A stretch of 20,932 bases of DNA from a virus: the IMG/VR virus record IMGVR_UViG_3300006790_000852, positions 1 to 20,932 of that record; one strand, given 5' to 3'. Of the stretch, positions 1 through 6,213 are shown in pieces (position 1 is the stretch's first letter; the number at the start of each line of letters is the position of its first letter). The notes beneath the pieces are model-generated. The model was not told the DNA's origin, did no database searches, and saw only the letters and a list, made by a program, of their open reading frames with translations. A program made the position numbers and the translations under genes.

Positions 1-161
1 ATAGCATGATGAGACGTAATCTCAGCGGAACGCTTGGAGTTGCAGTCTTTACAGCAACCGTAGACATTACCTTCTTTATTTCCAGCGCTAGGGCCGCGAC
101 GTCTAAAGTAGTTGAGTGGCAGTAGCTCATTGCATACACAACATCTACGTAGCCTTGCCAT
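1..161 (-). CDS. Zinc-finger (HNH-like) protein, N-terminal part, cut by window edge
   Basis: The minus strand is open from an ATG at 161 to the left edge, about 53 residues. The reading begins MARLRRCCVCNELLP and holds two Cys pairs, C7-x2-C10 and C37-x2-C40, about 27 residues apart. This is the usual N-terminal zinc knuckle of small phage HNH or recombination endonuclease VII-like proteins, but the catalytic part lies outside the window, so the nuclease call is inference. The ATG follows the stop of the upstream gene by one base (TGA-C-ATG), which suggests translational coupling. It could also be a plain zinc-ribbon DNA-binding protein. Confidence 0.6.
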   Translation of the reverse strand, partial: MARLRRCCVCNELLPLNYFRRRGPSAGNKEGNVYGCCKDCNSKRSAEITSHHA

Positions 162-162
162 G

Positions 163-405
163 TCAGTGAGCCTGTTGACGTATACTCACTAGCTCAAATA
201 TTCTGGCTTTGAGAAACTCAATGCTACCTACTGCGGCAGTAGGGTTGTCGAATACGTCTGGAGACCAACCTACAAAAAGTCTCTCCGTGTCTTCGTCATC
301 TGTAACTTTCGCAATCAGTATGACATTTTCTACAAGTCCGCCATCTGAAACCTCATCTAAGGCTTCAAGCATGTCGTCAAGCGTTTCAAAGTTTGCTGTT
401 TTCAT
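163..405 (-). CDS. Small acidic phage protein, unknown function
   Basis: An 80-residue acidic protein with no motif I recognise. The N-terminal third is rich in Asp and Glu (TLDDMLEALDEVSDGG), the middle looks like a small beta/alpha unit (ENVILIAKVTDD, RLFVGWSPD), and there is no Cys, signal peptide or membrane segment. An in-frame TGA lies two codons upstream, which fixes the ATG at 405. I see no good Shine-Dalgarno site there, so it may be translated by coupling from the gene ending at 442. Its stop lies one base before the next ATG at 161. Sitting between two zinc-ribbon genes in one minus-strand unit, it is probably an early accessory protein; nothing more can be said. Confidence 0.6.
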   Translation of the reverse strand: MKTANFETLDDMLEALDEVSDGGLVENVILIAKVTDDEDTERLFVGWSPDVFDNPTAAVGSIEFLKARIFELVSIRQQAH

Positions 406-441
406 TAATCAACAATGAGGCAAGGACAGCTATCTGTCGTC

Positions 442-738
442 CTAGTCGTCATCGTATCCGCGTGAAGCCCTGCATTTCTTACAGTAATACCAGTTTTTGG
501 GGCGGCGCTCTTCAGCACCACACTCCATACACGGCCGCTCCCACATGGCCACGCTCTCTTTGCGCGCGACCACATACTTCGCACCTTCAAATTCTCTTAT
601 TCCCTCTCGCACCAGTATTCGCTTCAGAGTATCAACACATACGCCAATCCGTGTTGCGACGTCATTCAAACTCATTGCGTCGTGGTTCTTCCGAAGCCAA
701 TCAATCTGGTCGTCAGTAACATTGACAACTTTTGGCAT
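442..738 (-). CDS. Helix-turn-helix and zinc-ribbon DNA-binding protein
   Basis: A 98-residue protein in two parts. Residues about 7-50 form a resolvase/sigma-like helix-turn-helix (QIDWLRKNHDAMSLNDVATRIGV, then VDTLKRILVREGI). Residues 70-89 form a zinc ribbon with C70-x2-C73 and C86-x2-C89. The charged end is GYDDD. This HTH plus Cys4 layout is common in small phage DNA-binding proteins and accessory parts of homing nucleases, but no nuclease residues are visible. The ATG at 738 has TGAGG five bases upstream. A 7-bp inverted repeat (753-773) lies 15 bp upstream of the start, so autoregulation is plausible. It is the first gene of the left minus unit and diverges from the RuvC-like gene. Confidence 0.78.
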   Translation of the reverse strand: MPKVVNVTDDQIDWLRKNHDAMSLNDVATRIGVCVDTLKRILVREGIREFEGAKYVVARKESVAMWERPCMECGAEERRPKNWYYCKKCRASRGYDDD

Positions 739-752
739 GCGAACCTCACTAA

Positions 753-773
753 ACTACATTCAGGTTATGTAGT
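753..773. promoter_or_regulatory. Perfect 7-bp inverted repeat, candidate operator
   Basis: ACTACAT, a 7-base spacer, then ATGTAGT. It lies between the HTH/zinc-ribbon gene (start 738) and the candidate promoter at 827-855. Size and position fit a dimer-binding operator for the adjacent HTH protein; the link is inference. Confidence 0.4.
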
Positions 774-826
774 ATGCGTATTGTTTGTGATTTGTTCGCG
801 TTATGCAATACCCGTAGCCACTAAAT

Positions 827-855
827 TTGACAAAACACAACGAATATGTTAAAAC
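827..855 (+). promoter_or_regulatory. Candidate sigma70-type promoter for the RuvC-like gene
   Basis: A perfect -35 box TTGACA (827-832), a 17-bp spacer and TAAAAC (850-855; four of six matches to TATAAT). A start near 862 would give a leader of about 88 bases that carries the terminator at 902-934. The opposite strand reads TTGTCA over 828-833, with a weak TATTGC 17 bp further on (810-805), so a leftward promoter for the minus genes may share the same -35 bases. Confidence 0.45.
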
Positions 856-901
856 TTCTTCGTGTTTTAGTTATTAATTAATCATACTTATCCCTCCCTT
901 G

Positions 902-934
902 ACCCGCCTTAGCTTCGCTCGGCGGGTTTTTTTT
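902..934 (+). terminator. Strong intrinsic terminator in the leader of the RuvC-like gene
   Basis: The stem pairs ACCCGCC (902-908) with GGCGGGT (921-927), with a possible inner AGC/GCT pairing, and is followed by eight T (927-934). No plus-strand gene lies upstream in the window, and the next start codon is only 16 bases downstream. It must act either as an attenuator or antitermination point for the resolvase unit, or as the 3' end of a small RNA started near 862. Confidence 0.85.
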
Positions 935-949
935 CGGAAGGTTATTTAA

Positions 950-1402
950 ATGGCCTTAACGAAGAAGTTTCTCGGCCTAGACTTAGCTACCAAAACTGGT
1001 TGGGCGCACTCCGACGGGGTTGGGGGTGTCTTAAATCTTGCAAACAAAGAAAAACATCGAGGCAAGATGGCCGCTAAGTTCGACGAAGAAATTAGAACCA
1101 TTCTAAGAGAGCAAGATACCAGTCATGTAGTTTGTGAGCTACCTCCAGTTGGGTTAATGGGTAATGCACGTCTCATACTCCTGGGATTGTTCTGGCAAGC
1201 ACAGCATATAGCTTATGATTTTGAGCTACCATTCATACCAGTCAACGTCTCAACAGTAAAAAAATGGGCGACGGGTAGCGGTAAAGCAACAAAAGAAGAT
1301 ATGATTAACGCCGCGCGCGCACTTGATTGGATGGAGCCAGTCGATGATAACCACGCCGACGCAATGCTAATTTGTAAATGGGGCGAAGCTACAATTGAGT
1401 AA
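950..1402 (+). CDS. RuvC-like Holliday junction resolvase
   Basis: A 150-residue protein of the RuvC/RNase H-fold resolvase family, which cuts four-way junctions in replicating or recombining DNA before packaging. The N-terminal strand GLDLATKTGWA carries the first catalytic acid (D11). The second acidic motif is VVCELP (E63). The C-terminal motif DDNHADAML supplies H135 and D137. VNVSTVKKWATGSGKATK (about 98-115) is the basic stretch typical of phage and bacterial RuvC proteins. Length fits the family. ATG at 950 has GGAAGG eight bases upstream. It follows the terminator at 902-934, so its expression likely depends on read-through or antitermination. It probably acts with the Sak4-like ATPase and Cas4-like nuclease encoded further right. 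Confidence 0.92.
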   Translation: MALTKKFLGLDLATKTGWAHSDGVGGVLNLANKEKHRGKMAAKFDEEIRTILREQDTSHVVCELPPVGLMGNARLILLGLFWQAQHIAYDFELPFIPVNVSTVKKWATGSGKATKEDMINAARALDWMEPVDDNHADAMLICKWGEATIE

Positions 1403-1412
1403 GCTATCACCA

Positions 1413-1580
1413 ATGAGTAATGAGACTAGAGGCAACTTCTCAGACGAAGAGTGGAAAGCACTAGCAGACGCTTGGAAACAAGAAGCGCCTGAGTTGTTTG
1501 ATGCGGCTAAAAAAGTAAGGGAAGTGTTCGGGGAAGGTACAAAGATTACCTACATTGGTCCGATACGGAAGGCGAGGTAA
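1413..1580 (+). CDS. Small charged phage protein, unknown function
   Basis: A 55-residue protein from ATG 1413, mostly one predicted helix (SDEEWKALADAWKQEAPELFDAAKKVREVF) followed by a short basic tail ending IRKAR. I recognise no family. A TTG at 1395, overlapping the end of the RuvC-like gene by 8 bases, would add six residues (MSKLSP). Neither start has a convincing ribosome-binding site, so translation may be coupled to the resolvase. The stop codon sits at the base of a GC-rich hairpin (1571-1601). It converges with the oxygenase gene that ends at 1643. Confidence 0.55.
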   Translation: MSNETRGNFSDEEWKALADAWKQEAPELFDAAKKVREVFGEGTKITYIGPIRKAR

Positions 1581-1601
1581 GTCTCCCAACAAACCCTCGC
1601 C
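1571..1601 (+). terminator. GC-rich hairpin over the stop codon, weak terminator candidate
   Basis: GGCGAGG (1571-1577) pairs with CCTCGCC (1595-1601) around a 17-base loop that includes the TAA of the small gene. No T-run follows directly, so this is not a standard intrinsic terminator. It may protect the 3' end or slow polymerase between the two convergent units. Confidence 0.25.
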
Positions 1602-1642
1602 CTCCGCTCGGACGCTCTTTCTACTTACATTCTATTTTAATT

Positions 1643-2155
1643 TCAAGCCTTAAAAAAAGCGGCATACGTAAATCTATAATCTGGGCAAGCCTGACTGGGC
1701 GGACGTACACTGTGCATGACCCCTGCCTTTAACCACAAAACACGACCAGGCTTAAAAGTCACAGCATGTTCAGCTTCATAATCATGCTCCGAATATATTA
1801 TTGTTTCTCCAGCCCACTCAGGCTTCCACCTAGTATTGCAGTAATATATAAAAGTTTCTAATTCAGGGTGAGTGTGGGGGCAAAAAACATTTGAAGGCTC
1901 GGCAAGGTTGATTACATTATCGACTGGCGTTCTACCCCTAATAAGTTCATTAATTCGAGCGCTGTTATGGCAGTGCAATACACCCATTTCTTGGGCGTCT
2001 TCTTGGGTGTAGGCGCTATACATAATTCGGCGCTGACCATTCACATCACCCCAATGTTTTTCAGCCCATCCGAGTTGATACCTACTCCCAAGTACAAAGT
2101 TAAACATACGCTCCCTATCCTGCGCGGAGTATGCGTTATCAATAATTTCATACAT
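1643..2155 (-). CDS. 2-oxoglutarate/Fe(II)-dependent oxygenase
   Basis: A 170-residue protein with the core of prolyl-4-hydroxylase-type 2OG-Fe(II) oxygenases, which hydroxylate a protein or nucleobase side chain using O2 and 2-oxoglutarate. The iron site is visible as H96-P-E98 within CPHTHPELE and the distal H148 in GVMHSVRP. R161, 13 residues later, is placed to bind 2-oxoglutarate. FIYYCNTRWKPEWAGET and FKPGRVLWLKAG are the usual core strands. Similar enzymes are common in marine phages. The ATG at 2155 overlaps the end of the primase-helicase gene by 8 bases, so the two are translated together. The substrate is unknown: phage DNA bases and host or virion proteins are both possible. Confidence 0.88.
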   Translation of the reverse strand: MYEIIDNAYSAQDRERMFNFVLGSRYQLGWAEKHWGDVNGQRRIMYSAYTQEDAQEMGVLHCHNSARINELIRGRTPVDNVINLAEPSNVFCPHTHPELETFIYYCNTRWKPEWAGETIIYSEHDYEAEHAVTFKPGRVLWLKAGVMHSVRPPSQACPDYRFTYAAFFKA

Positions 2156-4058
2156 CTATCGCCTCTATTTCTAACCATGAGTTAATAACATCAAGCGGCC
2201 TGTTTAGTTCCATCGCTACCTCGGATGGGGGCTTGCCGCTCAACGCCATTTCTTTGGCGCGCTGTTTGGTTGAGTAGCTACACACTAACCTAGATTCACC
2301 CGTCATCTTGTGTGTCGCCCAGCCAATAAACTGGATGGGGTCATGTAGGTCTGTCCATTCCCTAACTTTGCCATAACGAACCTCAAGAACCATTGAAACA
2401 TACCATTCGTCCGTAAGTTTCTGTTCAAGTAAGTCGATAGGTGGGCGCTCGTACTTACCGTTCCAGATGCCAGCCTTTTGTTTTGCTGTATCTTCGTCAC
2501 GATAAACCTGCGCTATGCGTATCTGTGTTTCAAGAACCGTAAGCTGGTTCGTTGAACCAGCTTCACGTCCCAGCCCATCGTCGCCAGGTTTGTTTGAGTG
2601 GTGTAGCATGATGACGGACTTACCAGAGTTTCTCAGACGTAATGCCAGTTGGTTTACTTGGCTCCACTCGTCCGCTGAGTTTTCGCTCATACCACTCCAC
2701 GCTGTACGTATGGTATCAATTACCACAACGTCTGGGTTGGTAAAGTTTATCCAGCCAGCCAGTTCATTTAGTCCAGCGCCCGTTCGCAAATTCATTTCAA
2801 CCTGCTCAAGCCATGGCGTCCATACTTGAAACCGCTCTCCTGCGTCACCAAACAAACTCTTTAAATCAAGCATGCGTCTACCAAGGTCGCCACTTGATAA
2901 CTCAAAGTCCAAGTATAGGACATTCGCTGGCTTCCATATTTCAAAGGGGCCGAAGTACCTTTGTCCCGCGGCCATGGCATAAAGCGCATGTTGCAAAAAC
3001 ATTGTCTTACCTGAGCCGCTGTACCCATGTATCTGAATGATTGTGTTTGGTCTGAGCCAAGGCTCTATTAAATATTGTCGGCTCTTACCTTCTTCCACAA
3101 GCCGCTGTGCATCAGCCACAGTAACCAGCTTGCGCTCTCTCTTTTCATCGTCGATAGCAACAAGGTCTGGCCTTTTGTAAATGTACTCACCAGTTTGCGG
3201 GTCAAATCTTTCTGGGTGATTGCGGCGCTCCGCTCGCTCTATGCTTGCAACAGTCTCCTCAAACTCTACGTCTCGCAAGGGGTCTACAAACCACTTGTCC
3301 ATAAACGCTCTTACTTGCACACGCAGTTGCGGCCCGAAGTTTCCAAGCAAAATCATTTCGCTGGCGTACCGCATTACTCTATCGTTTCGCGCATTACCTT
3401 GGCCAGTAGGTATCTTGCCGTTAGGAAATCCCTTCTCTTTAACAAACTCTTCTGTTCTATCCCACTCACTTACTTTGTCGGCTGGGTCAAACTGTATGGA
3501 TGATAAGTCTAGGTCTTCAAACGATAGGTCTGGAAACTCTATAGGCGCGCTGACAGGAGACCAATCTTCCCAGACAGGCATGTCATCGTCTCGCTCCCAC
3601 CCCTCTGGAATAGCCCATTCGTAACCTTTGCTCGGTGGAAGTAAGGCATAAGACCCATCGCCACGAAAGTCCAAGCCATTGACCCGCGGCCAATCATGCC
3701 CTCGTGAGTTGCCGCCTGCCCTTGGTCCACGACGCACTCCATCCATAGGATGCTTGAACCACAGATGGTGTCCCCGTTTTGTCTTAACTCTTATGTTTGA
3801 CTGCATGCCGCAACTGACGGCCGCGTTGAGAGCGTCCTCGTTGTCGCAATCGACAATCACCACACCGCTTACACTGCCAGTCACAACCGCAATGTTTGCG
3901 TCTGGGAACTTCTCAAACCAGTCAGTTACCTCATCGGCCGTTGGCTGACGGTGCTGATACTCCATCCACTTAATGGCTGGTCGTTTTGTATCAGGTCTGA
4001 TTGGGATAATTGATAGACCTTCGTCCAGGTACTCAAGCGCCTGGTTTACCGTTTCCAT
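2148..4058 (-). CDS. Bifunctional primase-polymerase and RepA/DnaB-like helicase
   Basis: A 636-residue replication protein. Residues about 5-170 are a Prim-Pol (archaeo-eukaryotic primase) domain: the metal motif is VVIVDCDNED (D70, D72), followed by KTKRGHHLWF (H97-H98) and LDFRGDGSY. Residues about 310-530 are a RecA-like hexameric ATPase of the RepA/AAA_25 type: Walker A GYSGSGKT (345-352), the strand VLYLDFE, Walker B DVVVIDT (D448) and VIMLHHSNK as the sensor motif. The last 35 residues (AKEMALSGKPPSEVAMELN) look like a small helix-turn-helix. I chose ATG 4058, not the ATG at 4073, because AGGAGG sits six bases upstream of it. It overlaps the Cro-like gene by 26 bases and is coupled to the oxygenase downstream. 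It probably primes and unwinds phage DNA. Confidence 0.92.
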   Translation of the reverse strand: METVNQALEYLDEGLSIIPIRPDTKRPAIKWMEYQHRQPTADEVTDWFEKFPDANIAVVTGSVSGVVIVDCDNEDALNAAVSCGMQSNIRVKTKRGHHLWFKHPMDGVRRGPRAGGNSRGHDWPRVNGLDFRGDGSYALLPPSKGYEWAIPEGWERDDDMPVWEDWSPVSAPIEFPDLSFEDLDLSSIQFDPADKVSEWDRTEEFVKEKGFPNGKIPTGQGNARNDRVMRYASEMILLGNFGPQLRVQVRAFMDKWFVDPLRDVEFEETVASIERAERRNHPERFDPQTGEYIYKRPDLVAIDDEKRERKLVTVADAQRLVEEGKSRQYLIEPWLRPNTIIQIHGYSGSGKTMFLQHALYAMAAGQRYFGPFEIWKPANVLYLDFELSSGDLGRRMLDLKSLFGDAGERFQVWTPWLEQVEMNLRTGAGLNELAGWINFTNPDVVVIDTIRTAWSGMSENSADEWSQVNQLALRLRNSGKSVIMLHHSNKPGDDGLGREAGSTNQLTVLETQIRIAQVYRDEDTAKQKAGIWNGKYERPPIDLLEQKLTDEWYVSMVLEVRYGKVREWTDLHDPIQFIGWATHKMTGESRLVCSYSTKQRAKEMALSGKPPSEVAMELNRPLDVINSWLEIEAIDV

Positions 4059-4245
4059 TTTTGTCCTCCTCAAAGTACAAATCTACGTCTAACGTAAAAT
4101 GCTTTTTGATTTCAGACAGCTTTGTCGTGGTTATCATGTCTTGCTGTATCCACCTGTAGGGAGTTGTGCGAGACACGCCTATGGTCTTGGAGAGGTTGGC
4201 AACCCCGCCGCAATCATCAATCAGTTGTTTTACGTTGAATTTCAT
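4033..4245 (-). CDS. Cro/CI-like helix-turn-helix regulator
   Basis: A 70-residue protein from ATG 4245. The segment GGVANLSKTIGVSRTTPYRWIQQD (about residues 13-36) is a Cro-type helix-turn-helix, followed by TTKLSEIKKHF as the fourth helix and an acidic then Gly/Lys-rich tail. An in-frame ATG at 4311 would add 22 residues (beginning MNYKSKGVMFGG) that do not look like a folded extension and would use up most of the divergent control region, so I prefer 4245; neither has a clear ribosome-binding site. It overlaps the primase-helicase start. Its place beside divergent early genes, with an inverted repeat at 4301-4324, suggests it regulates both units, including itself. Confidence 0.75.
   Translation of the reverse strand: MKFNVKQLIDDCGGVANLSKTIGVSRTTPYRWIQQDMITTTKLSEIKKHFTLDVDLYFEEDKNGNGKPGA
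4065..4070 (-). promoter_or_regulatory. Ribosome-binding site that sets the primase-helicase start
   Basis: The minus strand reads AGGAGG, then six bases (ACAAAA), then ATG at 4058. The upstream in-frame ATG at 4073 would place this site inside the coding region, so 4058 is preferred. Confidence 0.8.
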
Positions 4246-4300
4246 ATCGAATAATTTAATAACTTGTTGACATTGTCCGCCGAACATGACACCTTTCGAT

Positions 4301-4324
4301 TTGTAATTCAACTAAAACTTACAA
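4301..4324. promoter_or_regulatory. Inverted repeat overlapping a candidate -10 box
   Basis: TTGTAA (4301-4306) and TTACAA (4319-4324) form a perfect 6-bp inverted repeat with a 12-base spacer. The right arm overlaps TACAAT (4320-4325), a good -10 box for the plus gene at 4337, though no clear -35 is visible and the leader would be only about five bases. A Cro-like dimer bound here would cover the rightward start; this is inference. Confidence 0.35.
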
Positions 4325-4336
4325 TTAAGTGACGAT

Positions 4337-4828
4337 ATGAAGATATTAGGACTTCCTGACACAGCCAATAAAACCGCACCCGAACCTCCAAATGAACCTT
4401 TGACCAATGTTAAAGGTGGTCATGCCGCCCACAGAGAGCATGGTTCAAACGTAGTTCATGTAGAAAACCTAGACCATGTGTTTAAGCAAGTTGAGCAAGG
4501 CCATGAGGCTCTGTCAAAAGCTAAGAAGCAAATCGAAGAAGCAGAAAAAATGCTTGTGCAAGTAGCGCGCGACTTTCAATTGTCCGAAGCCAAGTTGGTT
4601 GGTAATGATTTTGAGGCTGACGTGATACCAAAAGAGCGCGTTACTTGGAACACTAACGAGTTAGAAAATATTTTCCGTGAGAAAGATAAATTACCTGCGC
4701 ACGTCAAGAAATCTTTGCGCGTAGATAAAGACGCCTACGACAAATTACCGAAGGCGATGAAAAATATTCTGGAACCAGCCAGAATTGTGAACCCCCAGAA
4801 ACCCAAAATTAATGTTAGGAGAAAATGA
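4337..4828 (+). CDS. Coiled-coil protein of the recombination operon, unknown function
   Basis: A 163-residue protein I cannot assign. Residues 1-40 are Pro/Asn/His-rich and probably disordered. Residues about 44-85 form a charged coiled coil (VFKQVEQGHEALSKAKKQIEEAEKML, in two parts). The C-terminal part (about 98-163) holds VTWNTNELENIF, LPAHVKKSLRVDKDAYDKLP and a basic end KPKINVRRK. The layout of coiled coil followed by a small basic domain resembles uncharacterised proteins found next to phage annealing or recombination genes. It is first in the right plus operon and ends directly before the Sak4-like ATPase (TGA then ATG), whose AGGAG ribosome-binding site lies within its last codons. 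A DNA-binding or loading role is possible but not shown. Confidence 0.75.
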   Translation: MKILGLPDTANKTAPEPPNEPLTNVKGGHAAHREHGSNVVHVENLDHVFKQVEQGHEALSKAKKQIEEAEKMLVQVARDFQLSEAKLVGNDFEADVIPKERVTWNTNELENIFREKDKLPAHVKKSLRVDKDAYDKLPKAMKNILEPARIVNPQKPKINVRRK

Positions 4829-5599
4829 ATGGGAATGTTCAGTAGCACCAGCGAAGCTGGTATGAGGCATCACAAGACACTCTTGTATGCACACCATGGT
4901 TTTGGAAAGACTTATCAATGCAGGTTCTTTGCAGAAAACTATGGCAAAGGTTTGATACTTTCTGGCGAAAGTGGTCTGGCCTCACTGTCTGATGTGGATA
5001 TTGACTTTGTTGAGTTTCACATGTGGGACGAACAAATGAATGAAAAACTTGCTAAGGGACTGCCAGAAGGCGGTTATTCGTTCAAGGGTATCGTGCGTCT
5101 TATAAATTCACCAGAATTTAAAAAGCAGAACTACAAATGGATTTGCATTGATTCACTTACTGAGATGTCAGATAGGTGCATGAAAGACGTTGAGTGTACT
5201 TTTGCAGAACCCACTGACATGAGAAAGTGGCAAGCCTACGAAAATCAAATGATGGGTGCGCTCAAATTTATACGCGACTTGCCCATGGAAGTTTACGTTA
5301 CTTGTCTTGCTAAAGAAGAGAAGAACGATAACGACCAAACAGAATACTGGCCTATGGTTCAGCAAACCAAGGTTGCCAAGAAGTTGCCAGCGTTATTTGA
5401 CCACGTGTTTTGTGGCTTGCGCTCAACAGACGATAGCAGTTCAGACATTCAAGTGAATCGCCAAATCGTCACTGACCACGTCTACGGCTGGCACGGGAAA
5501 ACCCGTGACCCATCGAATTGCCTAGACCCAGTAGAGAAGGGTGGCAATGTTGTTGAACTTCTCAAACGTATCCAGAAACCAAAGAAATCCGAGGAGTAA
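4829..5599 (+). CDS. Sak4-like / AAA_24 recombination ATPase
   Basis: A 256-residue RecA-fold ATPase of the phage Sak4 (AAA_24) type, which works with a single-strand-binding protein to anneal DNA strands. The P-loop is AHHGFGKT (21-28); the first position is Ala where Gly is usual, but the Gly-x-Gly-Lys-Thr end is intact. Walker B is KWICIDSLTEMSD (D108). GLILSGESGLASL fits the second strand. VYVTCLAKEEKNDNDQTEYWPMVQQTKVAKKLPALFDHVF has the typical layout of these proteins around the sensor and C-terminal core. ATG 4829 has AGGAG seven bases upstream. The next gene is a DUF669-type SSB, the common partner for this family. Confidence 0.88.
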   Translation: MGMFSSTSEAGMRHHKTLLYAHHGFGKTYQCRFFAENYGKGLILSGESGLASLSDVDIDFVEFHMWDEQMNEKLAKGLPEGGYSFKGIVRLINSPEFKKQNYKWICIDSLTEMSDRCMKDVECTFAEPTDMRKWQAYENQMMGALKFIRDLPMEVYVTCLAKEEKNDNDQTEYWPMVQQTKVAKKLPALFDHVFCGLRSTDDSSSDIQVNRQIVTDHVYGWHGKTRDPSNCLDPVEKGGNVVELLKRIQKPKKSEE

Positions 5600-5603
5600 A
5601 TTA

Positions 5604-6137
5604 ATGAGTGATTTTGGAAGCCTTGACCTATCAAATGTCGAAGAGAATGGTGGCGGAGAACAGCGCAAAACCATCCCACCAGGAAATCATGCGGTTACGA
5701 TTACTGAAGCAAAAGTTCAAAGCACAAAAGCGGGCGGCAAAGCCTTGTATGTAAAGCTAGAAAACGATGACGGACAGTATGTAACTGACTACCTAAACTT
5801 TGTTCACAAGACATCTGAGCAAGCTGTTGATATTGGCAAACGTCGCATGAAAGAGATGCTTGTGTGCGGTGGTCATCCTACCCCAGACAAACCAGGTTCA
5901 GTTGAAAAAATTAAAGGGCTGAAACTGGGCGCGCGCGTAGTGCAGGGGCCAGACTGGAAAGACAAAAATGGTGAAGTACGTCCAGGCAAGGGTGAGCTTA
6001 GAAGCACCGCGCCATTCTTTAAGCTAGACGACGCAAGCGTCACACTTGGCGAAGCACCAAAGGACGACCAGATGTTTGGAAAGAAGGATAGTGATAGCAA
6101 TACGACTGAAATAGAAGATAGCGAGATTCCCTTTTAG
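5604..6137 (+). CDS. DUF669-type single-stranded DNA-binding protein
   Basis: A 177-residue protein of the DUF669 type, which replaces classical SSB in many phages. The N-terminal strand region (IPPGNHAVTITEAKVQST, AGGKALYVKLENDDGQYVTDYLNF) is an OB-fold-like entry. The middle (GLKLGARVVQGPDWKDKNGEV) fits the family. The last residues are acidic and end DSEIPF, very close to the DDDIPF tip of bacterial SSB that recruits partner enzymes. I chose ATG 5604, which has GAGGAG seven bases upstream; an earlier in-frame ATG at 5541 lies inside the Sak4-like gene and is not needed. It probably coats ssDNA for the Sak4-like ATPase and the primase-helicase. A terminator follows at 6173-6211. Confidence 0.88.
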   Translation: MSDFGSLDLSNVEENGGGEQRKTIPPGNHAVTITEAKVQSTKAGGKALYVKLENDDGQYVTDYLNFVHKTSEQAVDIGKRRMKEMLVCGGHPTPDKPGSVEKIKGLKLGARVVQGPDWKDKNGEVRPGKGELRSTAPFFKLDDASVTLGEAPKDDQMFGKKDSDSNTTEIEDSEIPF

Positions 6138-6172
6138 TCTTCACTTCCCTCCTCTCGGTCGATTAAAAGGGC

Positions 6173-6211
6173 GGGGGTGGTCTTTGGAGAAGGAACCACC
6201 CCCATTTTTTT
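6173..6211 (+). terminator. Strong intrinsic terminator between SSB and nuclease genes
   Basis: GGGGGTGGT (6173-6181) pairs with ACCACCCCC (6195-6203), a perfect 9-bp stem with a 13-base loop, followed by A and seven T (6205-6211). The next start codon is at 6214, three bases after the T-run. No ribosome-binding site fits between them; the purine-rich GGAGAAGGA lies in the hairpin loop, about 20 bases from the ATG. Confidence 0.88.
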
Positions 6212-6213
6212 GA

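Noticed and set aside
425-442. Imperfect hairpin (GACAG/CTGTC) between the two left minus genes as a terminator
   Set aside because: The perfect stem is only five pairs and no T-run follows on the minus strand.
846-881. An 11-codon reading frame (MLKLLRVLVIN) before the terminator, as an attenuation leader peptide
   Set aside because: It has no ribosome-binding site, and it begins before the transcription start predicted from the TTGACA/TAAAAC promoter.
1850-1890. Loss of the HxD iron motif in the 2OG oxygenase, as it reads HTH
   Set aside because: The motif is better read one step on as H96-P-E98 (HxE), which is an accepted form; the site looks intact.
4267-4295. TTGACA at 4267-4272 as a -35 box for the plus operon
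   Set aside because: No acceptable -10 lies 16-18 bases downstream, and it is far from the candidate -10 at 4320.
4833-4920. Sak4-like ATPase judged inactive because the first P-loop Gly is Ala
   Set aside because: The G-x-G-K-T end and the Walker B Asp are intact, so ATP binding is still likely.
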